Below are positions 1 to 9,757 of a stretch of 56,145 nucleotides of DNA, piece by piece (position 1 is the first letter of the stretch; every line of letters starts with the position of its first letter). Origin of the DNA: Gammaproteobacteria bacterium (GTDB lineage Bacteria > Pseudomonadota > Gammaproteobacteria > Steroidobacterales > Woeseiaceae); assembly GCA_029863125.1 (NCBI GenBank), contig JAOTWB010000012.1:1-56145 (forward strand). The letters run 5' to 3'. The notes beneath the pieces are model-generated. The model saw only the letters and a list, made by a program, of their open reading frames with translations. It was not told the origin of the DNA and did not search any database. The position numbers were made by a program, and so were the translations under genes.

Positions 1-450
1 CGCAACGTTCTTTCCATTCACTTTGCTCTTTTCTGGTTAATGCTGTTAACCGCGCAGGTTAGTGCCGCAGCCGACAGCAGCATGGACGAGAAGATCAGCG
101 CCGGCAGCACTCCGGCCGAGACGCTGACGGGATTTCCCGAACGCCTTGGCGCCCTGCTCGGCCTGCCAGCGATGCCAATGTCCTTCTTCCTGATCTTCAA
201 TCTGGCGTGGCTCGTAATCTGGGTCTTTTCAGTCCCTGGGCTGCGGGCCGCGCGGGCTGCCGCATTTTTCGCCGCCTGGCTCCTTGCCATCGCCGGCATG
301 GTCAATGCCATCGCGCATCCGCTGCTCGCTGTCGCGGCCGGCGGCTACTTCCCGGGCCTCGTGACTTCGCCCTTTATCGCCGCGGCCGCCGTCTGGCTCT
401 GGATTCGACTGCGAGAGGCGACTGAACCGCCGCCGAACTTCCCGTCTTGA
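1..450 (+). CDS. HXXEE-like small membrane protein, possibly cut at its 5' end
   Basis: The frame is open from the window edge to the stop at 448-450. The first ATG is at 40, so the true start may lie at 40 or upstream of the window. From position 40 it gives 136 residues. Hydrophobic stretches lie near residues 45-65, 70-90 and 105-122. The C-terminal half has the pattern N-A-I-A-H-P followed by G-G-Y-F-P-G-L-V-T-S-P, which resembles the end of the HXXEE membrane family (function unknown). The HXXEE signature itself is not visible in the part seen. It converges on the MAPEG gene with a 12-base gap. The family call is moderate; the reading frame is more certain. Confidence 0.5.
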   Translation, partial: RNVLSIHFALFWLMLLTAQVSAAADSSMDEKISAGSTPAETLTGFPERLGALLGLPAMPMSFFLIFNLAWLVIWVFSVPGLRAARAAAFFAAWLLAIAGMVNAIAHPLLAVAAGGYFPGLVTSPFIAAAAVWLWIRLREATEPPPNFPS

Positions 451-462
451 TCGAGACCTGAT

Positions 463-846
463 CTAGAAATAGGCCCTGACGGCAGCGATCAGACCCCATA
501 CGAGCATTACGGCCGTCGGTACGAACGTGATCGTGAAACCCATTCCTCGGGCAGCGGGGTCCTTGACATACGACGAGCGGTAGATAAATCGTCCGATGAT
601 AAATACCAGCCCCATCGCGGCGCCCCAGAGTGGGTTCACGAGATAGCCGTACATCCACAGCGCCGGTATGAATGCAACCAGTTGCTCCATGGAGTTTTGC
701 TGCACGCGAAAAACCCGCTCGAACTCCGGGTGCCCGGTGGTAGCGGGCGCCTTGATGCCGTGCTTACCTCGCATCGATCCAACCTGGACGGAAAACAGAA
801 TGAACTGGCCTAGCGCCAGGATCGTGACAATTGCGATGGCTTCCAT
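463..846 (-). CDS. MAPEG family membrane protein
   Basis: This 127-residue protein has about four transmembrane helices. It contains the MAPEG-type segment R-V-Q-Q-N-S-M-E-Q near residues 48-56, followed by the FIPALW helix. The family includes microsomal glutathione transferases and leukotriene C4 synthase; bacterial members are inner-membrane proteins, often of unknown substrate, linked to glutathione-dependent detoxification. Length matches the bacterial family. The ATG at 846 has an AAGGGG-type ribosome site about 10 bases upstream. It diverges from the nucleotide-carrier-like gene. The substrate cannot be told from the sequence. Confidence 0.85.
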   Translation of the reverse strand: MEAIAIVTILALGQFILFSVQVGSMRGKHGIKAPATTGHPEFERVFRVQQNSMEQLVAFIPALWMYGYLVNPLWGAAMGLVFIIGRFIYRSSYVKDPAARGMGFTITFVPTAVMLVWGLIAAVRAYF

Positions 847-922
847 GATTTATGTTCCCCTTTAGGACTTTTGGTTGTTTTTCTGTGAGTATTGGTGCCT
901 CGTCAACGAATCGACTGCTGAC

Positions 923-2245
923 ATGGCCGGCCCGCCTTCCTTGAAGCTTCGCTCATTCCTGCTCGACAGGGTCCTCGGCCTCGAGGCACATGAGTATGTC
1001 GCGGTAGCCTGGTCCTTCGCCTACTTCTTTTGCGTACTGGCTTCATACTATATCCTTCGGCCGGTTCGCGAGGCGATGGCCGTGGGCAGCGGACCCGATA
1101 CCATACCCTACCTGTTCATCGGTACATTCGTGGCCATGCTGATCGCCACACCCGTTTTTGGGTGGGTAGCCTCCCGATTCCCGCGACGTACCTTTCTTCC
1201 GTGGGTATACCTGTTCTTCGTTACCAACATCCTCATATTCTGGGCCGTGTTCTCCAGGGCCGTCAACGCAGATCAGGAGTATGTCTGGCTGGGACGCGCC
1301 TTTTTCGTCTGGCTCAGCGTTTTCAACCTGTTCGTTGTCTCGGTATTCTGGAGCTTCATGGCGGACATCTACACCCGGGAACAGGGTCGCCGCCTGTTCG
1401 GCGTGATCACGGCCGGGGGGAGTATCGGCGCTCTTCTTGGCGGCGCGGCAACCAGCGCCCTGGTTGTACCGATAGGCTTCCAGAACCTGATGCCGATTTC
1501 AGCGGCACTTTTACTGATTGCCGTGCTATGCATATCGCAGCTTCGCACGTGGGTCGTTGTCGAGCATGAAAACGAGATATCCGAAACTATGGCGAGCGAA
1601 AAGCCGCTTGGTGGCAACCCGTTCGCAGGAATCACTCACCTGTTTTCGTCGAAGTACTTTGCCGCGATCGCGATCTCATCGGTCATTGCAAGCTTACTCG
1701 GAACGGCGCTCTATATGTTCGCGGCCGAACTCGTCGAACAGTCGATACCTGACTCGAATAAGCAGACGCAGTTTTTTTCCAACATGAATGTTGCAACGAA
1801 TGCGCTGTCCCTGGTCGGGCAGATGTTCCTTGTAAAACACGTCGTCAGTCGATTTGGTATCGGCGTCAGCCTGTCTTTGCTGCCTATCGTGTCGGTCGTG
1901 GGGTTCGGGCTGCTGGCTCTTGATCCGGTGCTCGGTGTCGTCGCCGTTCTCACGGTGGCACGGCGCGCGTTGGGATTCGGATTCACAAAACCTACAACCG
2001 ACATGCTGTATTCCGTTGTAACACCCGAGGAAAAATACAAGACGAAAAATTTCATTGACACCGCCGTGTATCGGGGCGGTGACGTCGTAGGGACGTGGAC
2101 GATCAAACTCATGTCATCGCTGGGTATCGCCGGAATCTCTCTTGTCGTGCTGCCATTCGCGATACTCTGGGCTATCGTTGCGCTCTGGCTCGGTCGGGAC
2201 TACCGACGTCAGGCCAGGGAGCTTAGACAAAGTGGTGTGATCTGA
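923..2245 (+). CDS. ATP/ADP-carrier-like (NTT/MFS-type) membrane transporter
   Basis: About 440 residues with 10-12 predicted transmembrane helices. The N-terminal region (residues about 20-60) has the segment Y-Y-I-L-R-P-V-R-E-A-M, which looks like the nucleotide-transporter (TlcA/Npt) branch of the MFS rather than sugar porters. A G-G-S-I-G-A-L-L-G-G-like loop follows later. Members of this branch in free-living bacteria are mostly uncharacterised; nucleotide exchange is known only for parasites and plastids, so the substrate is open. The only in-frame ATG near the start is 923. A TTG at 875 has a better ribosome site (AGGA at 864-867) and would add 16 residues. The RDD gene follows 2 bases after the stop. 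Confidence 0.65.
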   Translation: MAGPPSLKLRSFLLDRVLGLEAHEYVAVAWSFAYFFCVLASYYILRPVREAMAVGSGPDTIPYLFIGTFVAMLIATPVFGWVASRFPRRTFLPWVYLFFVTNILIFWAVFSRAVNADQEYVWLGRAFFVWLSVFNLFVVSVFWSFMADIYTREQGRRLFGVITAGGSIGALLGGAATSALVVPIGFQNLMPISAALLLIAVLCISQLRTWVVVEHENEISETMASEKPLGGNPFAGITHLFSSKYFAAIAISSVIASLLGTALYMFAAELVEQSIPDSNKQTQFFSNMNVATNALSLVGQMFLVKHVVSRFGIGVSLSLLPIVSVVGFGLLALDPVLGVVAVLTVARRALGFGFTKPTTDMLYSVVTPEEKYKTKNFIDTAVYRGGDVVGTWTIKLMSSLGIAGISLVVLPFAILWAIVALWLGRDYRRQARELRQSGVI

Positions 2246-2247
2246 GT

Positions 2248-2682
2248 ATGAGAAATACCGGACTGCTGCGCCGCATCGCGGCAATGCTGTATGACACCTT
2301 GCTGGTCACGGCACTGCTGTTTCTGGCAACGATTCCGTTTATCGCGATTCGCGGCGGTGAGCCGGTCGAGGTCGGCGATAACCTGCTGTACAGAACAGTG
2401 CTGGCGCTGGTGGTCTATGTCTTCTTCGTCGGCTTCTGGAGTCGTTCGGGCCGGACGCTCGGCATGCAGTCCTGGCGGCTGCAGCTGGAAACTGCCGACG
2501 GCGAAACGCCATCCATCGCAACGGCCAGCCTGCGTTTTTTCGCAGCGATCGTCTCGTTCTTGCCGCTCGGCCTCGGATTTCTCTGGCAGCTCTGGGATCG
2601 CGATAGCCTGGCGTGGCACGACCGAATAAGCCGGACCCGAATCGTCCACTACCCGCGACGCGAAACGCAGAAACAACGGTGA
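2248..2682 (+). CDS. RDD family membrane protein
   Basis: 144 residues. Near residue 3 it has the family pattern L-L-R-R-I-A-A-M-L-Y-D, followed by two hydrophobic segments (about 15-35 and 52-70), a G-R-T-L-G-M loop near residue 70, a third membrane segment, and a D-S-L-A-W-H-D-R-I end typical of RDD domains. The function of RDD proteins is poorly known; some act in ion or osmolyte transport. It starts 2 bases after the carrier-like gene and is probably cotranscribed and coupled with it, suggesting a membrane partner. It converges on lptG with a 7-base gap. Confidence 0.8.
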   Translation: MRNTGLLRRIAAMLYDTLLVTALLFLATIPFIAIRGGEPVEVGDNLLYRTVLALVVYVFFVGFWSRSGRTLGMQSWRLQLETADGETPSIATASLRFFAAIVSFLPLGLGFLWQLWDRDSLAWHDRISRTRIVHYPRRETQKQR

Positions 2683-2689
2683 ACAGCGG

Positions 2690-3757
2690 CTAGCGAATGC
2701 GCAGAAGTGCCATAACGGTCACCAGGCACAGGACAAGCGACGGCAACCAGTTGATCAGCACGGGATTCAGATTGAAGACCTGCCCGGAATTCGCCAGCGT
2801 CTCGCTGCCGAGGTAGTAAGCCAGGCCGATAATCACACCCAGCATCAGGCGGCCGCCGGCACCGCCGGTGCGCAAGGAACCAAATACGAACGCAAGGGCC
2901 ATGATCGGCATGATGAGCACGGTCAGCGTTCGTGAGGCCCGATACCAGAGCTCTGACTCATACTGCGAGGCATCGAGGTTGTTGCGTTTCAGATAATCGA
3001 TGTACACGATTAGTCCACGCGCCGAGAGACTCAACGGCTTCGAAATCGAGCTGCCCAGCAGCTCTGAATTCACCTCGAAAGACTCGACTGCAACCGACGA
3101 TTGCTCAACCTGCACGCCGTCGTCCCTGAAGCGGGTCTCGCGCAGGTTCTCGAGGATCCAGTTGTCGTTGTCGTCAATTCCGGAATTCTCCGCTTTCGCG
3201 ATCGATGCCAGTTCGTTCTCTTCATTGAAGCGGAACAGGTAAATGCTGCCAAATTCGAACTCGGCGTTGACTCGTTCAAGATGCAGATAAACCGGCCCGT
3301 CCTTTACCCATGTCTCGTTGCCCAAACGGGCATCGTCCTGCTGGTAACGTGCCTCCATCCGCATATTGCGTGCATACAGATCGAGTGGCGGTCCAATAAA
3401 CTCGCCGACAAGCCCGGTTATAACGAGCATCACGAGCCCGGACAGCGCTACCATGCCGGACAACCGGATCACCGACAGGCCGGCCGATCGCATGACGATG
3501 ATCTCGCTGTGTCCTGCAAGGGCACCGAGACCAAGCAGTGATCCAATAAGCGCAGCAACCGGCAGCATTTCAAAGGCGAGGTTGGGCAGTCGCAGCGCGA
3601 CGTATGAAATGACCTGCGGCGTCTCGTAACGAGCCTGCGTGTCGTCAAGTTCGGCAATGAACTCGAATAACCCGGCCAGAGCCAGAAGGACAACGAGCAC
3701 CAGGGCCGTACTCGTAAGTATCGTACGCATCAGGTATTGACTGAGGATCGCCGTCAC
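2690..3757 (-). CDS. lptG: LPS export ABC transporter permease LptG
   Basis: 355 residues. LptG pairs with LptF in the LptB2FG inner-membrane transporter that extracts lipopolysaccharide and drives it across the periplasm. Three N-terminal membrane helices (about 10-30, 60-85, 100-125), a long periplasmic beta-rich domain and three C-terminal helices match the YjgP/YjgQ fold. I chose the GTG at 3757 because it overlaps the lptF stop as GTGA (3754-3757) and gives the usual length and the N-terminus V-T-A-I-L-S-Q-Y-L; longer upstream reading only enters lptF. The order lptF-lptG beside pepA is the enterobacterial arrangement. Confidence 0.95.
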   Translation of the reverse strand: MTAILSQYLMRTILTSTALVLVVLLALAGLFEFIAELDDTQARYETPQVISYVALRLPNLAFEMLPVAALIGSLLGLGALAGHSEIIVMRSAGLSVIRLSGMVALSGLVMLVITGLVGEFIGPPLDLYARNMRMEARYQQDDARLGNETWVKDGPVYLHLERVNAEFEFGSIYLFRFNEENELASIAKAENSGIDDNDNWILENLRETRFRDDGVQVEQSSVAVESFEVNSELLGSSISKPLSLSARGLIVYIDYLKRNNLDASQYESELWYRASRTLTVLIMPIMALAFVFGSLRTGGAGGRLMLGVIIGLAYYLGSETLANSGQVFNLNPVLINWLPSLVLCLVTVMALLRIR

Positions 3758-4836
3758 CGCCACAGCCTCCGGTGCCAGCCGTTTTGAAAAGCCAGCAGAC
3801 CCAGCGTCAATAACAGCGCGCAACCGTGCACCCACCAGAGCCCCAGCGACGGAGAAATCGTCGCTTGTTCGATCCACGCTTTTGCCGCGCTCAGCATGTT
3901 GAGATAAATGATGAAGACGAGCAGACCGATCGCAAGGCGGCCATAGCGGCCCGAGCGCGGCTGACTCCTGCTCAGAGGAACGGCGAGCATTGCGAGTATG
4001 ATCGTTGCCAGTGGAATGCTGACGCGCCACTGCATCTCGGCAATGTGTTCGAGCTCGCGGGAATTCCTCAGACGCGAGAATGACATCGCACGCGGCCTGG
4101 GTTCGGCGGTGCGCAGGCTCGGCAGCTGGTAAGGAATACCGTGCTCGGCGAATTCGACAACCCGAAACCGCGTCGTTCCCGGGATACCCTCGTAACGTCT
4201 GCCATTGTGCAGCACGAGCATGCGGATATTCGTGTCATCAGATGCAAGCTGCTCACCGCGCTCGGCAATCACGACCTCGACCCGTCCGTCGTCGGCCAGG
4301 CGCTGCATGAACACTTTCTCCATCTCCCCTTTGTCCGTCACACGTTCGCCGTAGACAACAGCCTGATCCGGCCCGAAAACCGTGAATCGCCCGGGCTCGA
4401 TACTCGCCAGGTCGGCCTCGCGGCGAGCTTCCGCACCAATGCGATCAATTGCTGTCAGCGCCAGGGGGGCGCCTTCAACCGAAAGCCAGGCAACGCCCGC
4501 GGCCAGCGGGACCAGCAGCCACATCATCGGCCGGTAGATACCCGATGGCCCGACGCGACAGGCCATCATTGCGGGCATTTCACTGTCCCGGTACAAGCGC
4601 CCCAGGGCCAGCATGATCGACAGGAACAGGCCGATCGGAACGAGAATCGTCAGGTACTGTGCTGCCGACAGGCCGATAACGTCGAATGCCGCATCCTTGG
4701 GGAGCTTGCCCTTGGCCACGTCGCCCAGGACCCTCGCAAACTGGTTTGTCAGCAGGATCAGCAGCAGGACCATCGTGACCCCGAACCAGGTCATGGTGAT
4801 CTCACGAAAAATGTACCGATCCAGAATTCGCGTCAT
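3754..4836 (-). CDS. lptF: LPS export ABC transporter permease LptF
   Basis: 360 residues beginning with the family-typical M-T-R-I-L-D-R-Y-I-F-R-E. It is the second permease of the LptB2FG lipopolysaccharide exporter. The sequence shows an N-terminal membrane block (about 15-125), a periplasmic jelly-roll domain (about 130-265) and C-terminal helices (about 270-355). Translation is coupled to lptG by a GTGA overlap. It is divergent from pepA, with 103 bases between starts, as in Escherichia coli. Confidence 0.96.
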   Translation of the reverse strand: MTRILDRYIFREITMTWFGVTMVLLLILLTNQFARVLGDVAKGKLPKDAAFDVIGLSAAQYLTILVPIGLFLSIMLALGRLYRDSEMPAMMACRVGPSGIYRPMMWLLVPLAAGVAWLSVEGAPLALTAIDRIGAEARREADLASIEPGRFTVFGPDQAVVYGERVTDKGEMEKVFMQRLADDGRVEVVIAERGEQLASDDTNIRMLVLHNGRRYEGIPGTTRFRVVEFAEHGIPYQLPSLRTAEPRPRAMSFSRLRNSRELEHIAEMQWRVSIPLATIILAMLAVPLSRSQPRSGRYGRLAIGLLVFIIYLNMLSAAKAWIEQATISPSLGLWWVHGCALLLTLGLLAFQNGWHRRLWR

Positions 4837-4866
4837 CGGTGTCCGGGAATGGCGTGGCTGCGTGCA

Positions 4867-4883
4867 GCTGAAACGGTTAGACT
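4867..4883 (+). promoter_or_regulatory. Candidate promoter element upstream of pepA
   Basis: The 17-mer GCTGAAACGGTTAGACT ends in a TAGACT -10-like hexamer, 57 bases before the pepA ATG. A near copy (15 of 17 identical) lies 33 bases before proS. No convincing -35 is visible. The promoter role is inferred from position and recurrence. Confidence 0.35.
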
Positions 4884-4939
4884 ACCGCTTTTATTTTGTT
4901 CGTGACAGTCCCGCACCCACAGCAAGGCACGCAGAATCT

Positions 4940-6436
4940 ATGGAATATTTCACCTCTACGAGCAAACCCTCGCGACGAGCCGTTGATTGCGTCATCATCG
5001 GCATCTATGAACGCGGCAAACTGGGCGTCGCTGCAGACGACATCAATTCTGCCAGCAAAGGCGAGGTTCGCCGGCTGATCAAGAGCGGCGATCTTTCGTC
5101 AGAACTGGGTCAATCCGCGGTGCTGACAAAACTCGCCGGTGTCAAAGCGCATCGCATCGTTGTGGTCGGCCTGGGTAAATCGAGCGCTTTCGGCGCCCGG
5201 CAGTTCCGCAAGGCCGTCGCGGCTGCGGCAACAGTTATCACGAAGACCAGGGCGAAACAGGTGTTGAATGGCCTGATGCTTGAGACCGTTGCCAAGACCA
5301 GCCGTTACTACCTCGCACGGCACACCGCCGAAGCCTTCGGTGAAATACTGTATCGTTTCAATAAAATGAAAAGCGGTCGTCAACCGGCAGCCAGTCCTTT
5401 GAAAAAGATCGGCTATGCAATTGCAAAGCAAGCGGATGCGGCTGACATTACGCGCGGCGCTAAACACGGCGACGCAATTGCGGCGGGCGTCTCGCTGGCC
5501 AAAGATCTCGGCAACCTGCCGGCGAATGTCTGTACGCCGAGCTACCTTGCGCGTACTGCTAAAAAACTTGCGACAGGCAACGCCAAGCTGACAACCAAAG
5601 TGCTCAACGAGGCAGAAATGAAACGTCTCGGCATGAGATCCTTATTGTCGGTCAGCGCCGGCACCGAGGAGGCGCCCAAACTCATCGTAATGCAATACAA
5701 GGGAGGCGGCAGCAATAAGCCCGTCGTGCTCGTCGGCAAAGGCGTCACTTTCGACGCCGGCGGTATTTCCCTCAAGCCCGGCCCTGGCATGGACGAAATG
5801 AAATTCGACATGTGTGGCGCAGCCGGCGTCATCGGTGTTATGGCCACGGTGGTTCAGCTCAAGCTGCCCATCAACCTCGTTGTCGTGGTACCCACCGTCG
5901 AGAACATGCCGAGCGGCACTGCAACCCGGCCCGGCGATATCGTCAAGAGCATGTCGGGACAGACCATTGAAGTCTTGAACACCGATGCCGAGGGAAGACT
6001 GATACTTTGTGATGCCCTCACCTATTCGCGGCGTTTCAAGCCAGCTGCAGTTGTTGATGTAGCCACCCTGACCGGTGCCTGCGTCATCGCCCTCGGCGCT
6101 CACCGCTCGGCCGTCATGAGTAATGACGATGCGCTTCGAGCCGAATTGGTTGCCGCGGGCGAACGCTCGGAAGACCTCGCCTGGCCCATGCCGCTCGGCG
6201 AAGAATACGCCGAGCAACTGAAAAGCAATTTCGCCGACATGGCCAATATCGGTGGTCGCCATGGCGGCGCCGTCACGGCGGCGTGTTTTCTCGAAAAATT
6301 CGCCGATGGACTGACCTGGGCGCACATGGATATTGCCGGGACGGCATGGAACAGCGGCACCAAGAAAGGCGCAACCGGACGGCCGGTGCCACTACTGGCG
6401 GAGATGCTGCTCGCGCGCTGTCGCGCCCTGCCCTGA
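4940..6436 (+). CDS. pepA: Leucyl aminopeptidase PepA (M17)
   Basis: 498 residues; E. coli PepA has 503. A manganese/zinc aminopeptidase that trims N-terminal residues from peptides; in enterics it also acts as a DNA-binding architectural factor. The C-terminal catalytic domain carries V-G-K-G-V-T-F-D-A-G-G, L-K-P, the D-M-C-G-A-A segment and the family signature N-T-D-A-E-G-R, so the metal ligands and catalytic Lys/Arg are all present. The ATG at 4940 gives the usual M-E-Y-F N-terminus; reading upstream of it only crosses the promoter region. It heads the conserved pepA-holC-valS run. A second M17 protein lies at 52096-53604. Confidence 0.96.
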   Translation: MEYFTSTSKPSRRAVDCVIIGIYERGKLGVAADDINSASKGEVRRLIKSGDLSSELGQSAVLTKLAGVKAHRIVVVGLGKSSAFGARQFRKAVAAAATVITKTRAKQVLNGLMLETVAKTSRYYLARHTAEAFGEILYRFNKMKSGRQPAASPLKKIGYAIAKQADAADITRGAKHGDAIAAGVSLAKDLGNLPANVCTPSYLARTAKKLATGNAKLTTKVLNEAEMKRLGMRSLLSVSAGTEEAPKLIVMQYKGGGSNKPVVLVGKGVTFDAGGISLKPGPGMDEMKFDMCGAAGVIGVMATVVQLKLPINLVVVVPTVENMPSGTATRPGDIVKSMSGQTIEVLNTDAEGRLILCDALTYSRRFKPAAVVDVATLTGACVIALGAHRSAVMSNDDALRAELVAAGERSEDLAWPMPLGEEYAEQLKSNFADMANIGGRHGGAVTAACFLEKFADGLTWAHMDIAGTAWNSGTKKGATGRPVPLLAEMLLARCRALP

Positions 6437-6453
6437 GCAAACGATCCTCGAAT

Positions 6454-6882
6454 ATGGCAAGAATCGACTTTTATGTGCTCGAGCGCGCTGACGAACGCGC
6501 GCGGCATACGCTTGCCTGCCGATTGGCGGAAAAAGCATACCGTCTCAAGAACACGGTATACATACACACCAAGAATCGCGACGATGCCGTGCAACTTGAC
6601 GCGCTTCTCTGGACTTTCCGCGACGGCAGTTTCGTTCCTCATGGCATCAGCGGTTCCAGCGACGAGTCGGAAGTCTCGCCGGTCATGATCGGCTGTGAAA
6701 AAGAAGGCATCGAGTCACGTGATCTCCTGATAAATCTCGATGACGAGATACCGCCATTTGCGGAGTCATTCCCGCGAGTCGCCGAGCTCGTAACGTCCGA
6801 CGAGAATTGCCGGCTGTTGAGTCGGCGGCGATTTGCCGAATACCGGGACAAAGGTCACTCGATCCAGACGCACAAACTGTGA
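6454..6882 (+). CDS. holC: DNA polymerase III chi subunit HolC
   Basis: 142 residues starting M-A-R-I-D-F-Y. Chi joins the clamp loader to single-stranded-DNA-binding protein through psi. Typical features are the R-A-C-R-L-like helix after the first strand, the segment H-T-K-N-R-D-D-A near residue 40, and an [13 protein letters not shown] motif near residues 50-62. Its stop overlaps the valS ATG (TGATG at 6880-6884). Position between pepA and valS supports the call. Confidence 0.93.
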   Translation: MARIDFYVLERADERARHTLACRLAEKAYRLKNTVYIHTKNRDDAVQLDALLWTFRDGSFVPHGISGSSDESEVSPVMIGCEKEGIESRDLLINLDDEIPPFAESFPRVAELVTSDENCRLLSRRRFAEYRDKGHSIQTHKL

Positions 6883-9638
6883 TGGACAAGTCTTACCAAC
6901 CTGAAGACATCGAACGGCGCATCTACGAGCGCTGGGAGAAGAATGGATATTTCGCGCCGCGGGGCGACGGAGAGTCTTATTGCATAATGATTCCGCCGCC
7001 GAACGTGACGGGAACCCTGCATATGGGTCACGCATTTCAGGATACGATCATGGATGCGTTGACGCGCTACCATCGTATGCGGGGTTACCGCACGCTGTGG
7101 CAACCTGGAATGGATCACGCCGGGATAGCAACACAGATGGTGGTCGAGCGAATTCTAAATAACGAAGGCTTATCCAAACATGACGTGGGGCGCGAAAAAT
7201 TCGTCGAACGTGTCTGGCGATGGAAAGAAGAGTCCGGCGGACAGATCGCGAACCAGACTCGCCGCCTCGGCGCGTCGGTCGACTGGAGTCACGACCGCTT
7301 CACGATGGATGACGGCCTGTCGAATGCCGTGCGGAAGGTTTTCGTGGAGTTGTACAACGAAGGCCTGATCTACCGCGGCAAGCGTCTCGTCAACTGGGAC
7401 CCGGTCCTGCATACGGCATTGTCGGATCTGGAGGTGTTGTCCGCCGACGAAGAAGGTCACCTATGGCATTTCCGCTACCCGCTGGCCAGTGGCGATGGTT
7501 ATCTCGTCGTCGCAACGACGCGACCCGAAACCATGCTCGGCGACAGTGCAGTCGCCGTGCATCCCGACGACGAACGCTACAAAACGCTAATTGGTCAGCA
7601 GGTCGTTCTGCCGATCGTGGGCCGGCACATTCCAATCATTGCCGACGACTACGTCGATCCCGAGTTCGGCACAGGCTGCGTGAAGATTACTCCCGCGCAC
7701 GACTTCAATGATTATGAAATCGGCAAACGGCATGAGCTCTCGCTTTACAACATTCTGACCGACGACGCGGCGCTGAACGACAGCGTGCCTGACGCCTATC
7801 AGGGGATGGACCGATTCGAGGCCCGTAAGCAGGTTGTTGCCGAATTCCAGCAGCTCGGCTTGCTGGAAAAAATCGAAGACTACGTGGTCAAGATTCCGCG
7901 CGGTGATCGCTCGCACGCGGTTGTCGAGCCCTACCTCACCGACCAGTGGTACGTGAAGATCGAGCCGTTGGCAAAACCGGCCATCGAGGCCGTCGAAACA
8001 GGAAGGATTCGCTTCGTTCCCGAAAGCTGGTCCAAGACCTACTTCGAGTGGATGTACAACATCCAGGACTGGTGCATCAGCCGCCAGCTCTGGTGGGGCC
8101 ACCGCATTCCCGCATGGTACGACGGCGACAACAAAGTCTACGTCGGCTATTCGGAAGAGGACGTTCGCAAGAAGTACAGGCTGGGCGCCGAAGTGATCCT
8201 CCGGCAGGACGAGGACGTGCTCGACACCTGGTTTTCGTCAGCGCTGTGGCCCTTCAGTACCTTGGGCTGGCCAGAGAAGACTGACAGGCTCGAGGATTTT
8301 TATCCCGGCACCGTCCTGGTTACGGGTTTCGACATCATTTTCTTCTGGGTTGCCCGCATGATTATGATGGGGCTGAAGTTCATGGACGACGTGCCATTCC
8401 GTGACGTGTATATCCACGGCCTGATTCGAGCCGAAGACGGTCAGAAGATGTCGAAGTCGAAGGGCAATGTACTCGACCCGCTCGATCTCATCGATGGCAT
8501 CGATGTCGCGACACTAATCGAGAAACGCACGAGCGGTATGATGCAGGATCACCTGGCGCCGAGGATCGAAAAAGCCACGCGCAAGGAATTCCCGGATGGA
8601 ATCAGTGAGTATGGCGCTGATGCACTGCGATTCACGTTCGCGGCGCTCGCAACCACCGGTCGCGACATTCGTTTCGACCTCGGCCGCATCGATGGCTACA
8701 AAAACTTTTGCAACAAACTCTGGAACGCGGCGCGATACGTTCTGATGAACACCGAAGCGCTGGATGACGGCGACATCGAACTTAGCGCAGCCGACCGCTG
8801 GATCGTGGCGCGCCTCAATCAGACCGTCGGCGGCATACACGGTCATTTCACCTCGTATCGGCTCGACCTCGCCGCACAGGCCCTTTACGAATTTACCTGG
8901 CACGAGTTCTGTGACTGGTACCTGGAGCTGTCCAAGCCCGTGCTGCAGTCGGAAGAGTTGTCCACGGCCCTGCAACGCGGCACCCGCAAAACGCTGATCG
9001 AGGTGCTGGAATCCCTTTTGCGGCTGCTGCATCCGCTGATGCCGTTCATTACCGAGGAAATCTGGCAGCAGGTTGCGAAACGGGCGGGAATTGACGGGGA
9101 GACGATAATGCTGCGTCCGTACCCCATCGCCTCCGATGTCGCAGCCGATGAAGACGCCGTCGGCGACATCGAGTGGGTCAAGCAGTTTATTCTCGGTATA
9201 CGACAGATTCGCGGAGAAATGGACATTTCTCCCGGCAAGTTCCTGCCGGTAATATTGCAGAACGCGAGCGGCACCGACAGGCACCGGTCTGAAGCGCATG
9301 CCTTGTTGCTGAAGCGCGTGGGTCGCGTCGAGTCAGTAACAGTTCTTGACGACGGCGCAGCCGCTCCGGCCGCCGCAACCGCGCTGCTCGGCGATATGCG
9401 GCTGCTCGTGCCCATGAAAGGCGTCATCGACGTCGACGCCGAACGGGCGCGACTCGAGAAGCAGATGGATAAGGTGCGTGCCGACCTTGCGCGCACGATG
9501 GGCAAGCTTGGTAACCAAAAATTTGTGAACAATGCGCCGGCTCACGTGGTCACACTGGAACGAACACGAGCGGCCGAGTTCGAAAAGACGATTGTCCAGT
9601 TGACCGACCAGCTGGTTAAGCTACAGGAGCTCGCCTGA
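6882..9638 (+). CDS. valS: Valine--tRNA ligase ValS
   Basis: 918 residues, class I aminoacyl-tRNA synthetase. The HIGH box is H-M-G-H at residues 47-50, in [12 protein letters not shown], and the K-M-S-K-S loop is at about 522-526. Between them lies the CP1 editing domain, which hydrolyses Thr-tRNA(Val). A C-terminal charged coiled coil (about 850-918) is typical of ValS and contacts the tRNA. The ATG at 6882 overlaps the holC stop; this start gives the usual N-terminus. No missing residues seen. Confidence 0.97.
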   Translation: MDKSYQPEDIERRIYERWEKNGYFAPRGDGESYCIMIPPPNVTGTLHMGHAFQDTIMDALTRYHRMRGYRTLWQPGMDHAGIATQMVVERILNNEGLSKHDVGREKFVERVWRWKEESGGQIANQTRRLGASVDWSHDRFTMDDGLSNAVRKVFVELYNEGLIYRGKRLVNWDPVLHTALSDLEVLSADEEGHLWHFRYPLASGDGYLVVATTRPETMLGDSAVAVHPDDERYKTLIGQQVVLPIVGRHIPIIADDYVDPEFGTGCVKITPAHDFNDYEIGKRHELSLYNILTDDAALNDSVPDAYQGMDRFEARKQVVAEFQQLGLLEKIEDYVVKIPRGDRSHAVVEPYLTDQWYVKIEPLAKPAIEAVETGRIRFVPESWSKTYFEWMYNIQDWCISRQLWWGHRIPAWYDGDNKVYVGYSEEDVRKKYRLGAEVILRQDEDVLDTWFSSALWPFSTLGWPEKTDRLEDFYPGTVLVTGFDIIFFWVARMIMMGLKFMDDVPFRDVYIHGLIRAEDGQKMSKSKGNVLDPLDLIDGIDVATLIEKRTSGMMQDHLAPRIEKATRKEFPDGISEYGADALRFTFAALATTGRDIRFDLGRIDGYKNFCNKLWNAARYVLMNTEALDDGDIELSAADRWIVARLNQTVGGIHGHFTSYRLDLAAQALYEFTWHEFCDWYLELSKPVLQSEELSTALQRGTRKTLIEVLESLLRLLHPLMPFITEEIWQQVAKRAGIDGETIMLRPYPIASDVAADEDAVGDIEWVKQFILGIRQIRGEMDISPGKFLPVILQNASGTDRHRSEAHALLLKRVGRVESVTVLDDGAAAPAAATALLGDMRLLVPMKGVIDVDAERARLEKQMDKVRADLARTMGKLGNQKFVNNAPAHVVTLERTRAAEFEKTIVQLTDQLVKLQELA

Positions 9639-9690
9639 TCACACGACCATTCTGAGCACTGCATCACACTCTGACCGGCGAGCCAGTGCA

Positions 9691-9734
9691 AAAAGCCGTC
9701 GCTTGAGTGACCATGGCTTGATCAGGGCTTTTTT
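9691..9734 (+). terminator. Possible intrinsic terminator after valS
   Basis: AAAAGCC (9691-9697) can pair with GGCTTTT (9726-9732), and the right arm runs into six T residues (9729-9734). The loop is long, though it holds a small inner GTC/GAC pairing. Position between valS and the MoxR operon fits, but the G+C core is short. Confidence 0.3.
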
Positions 9735-9757
9735 GGCAGGATTTTGAGGACCGAAAG

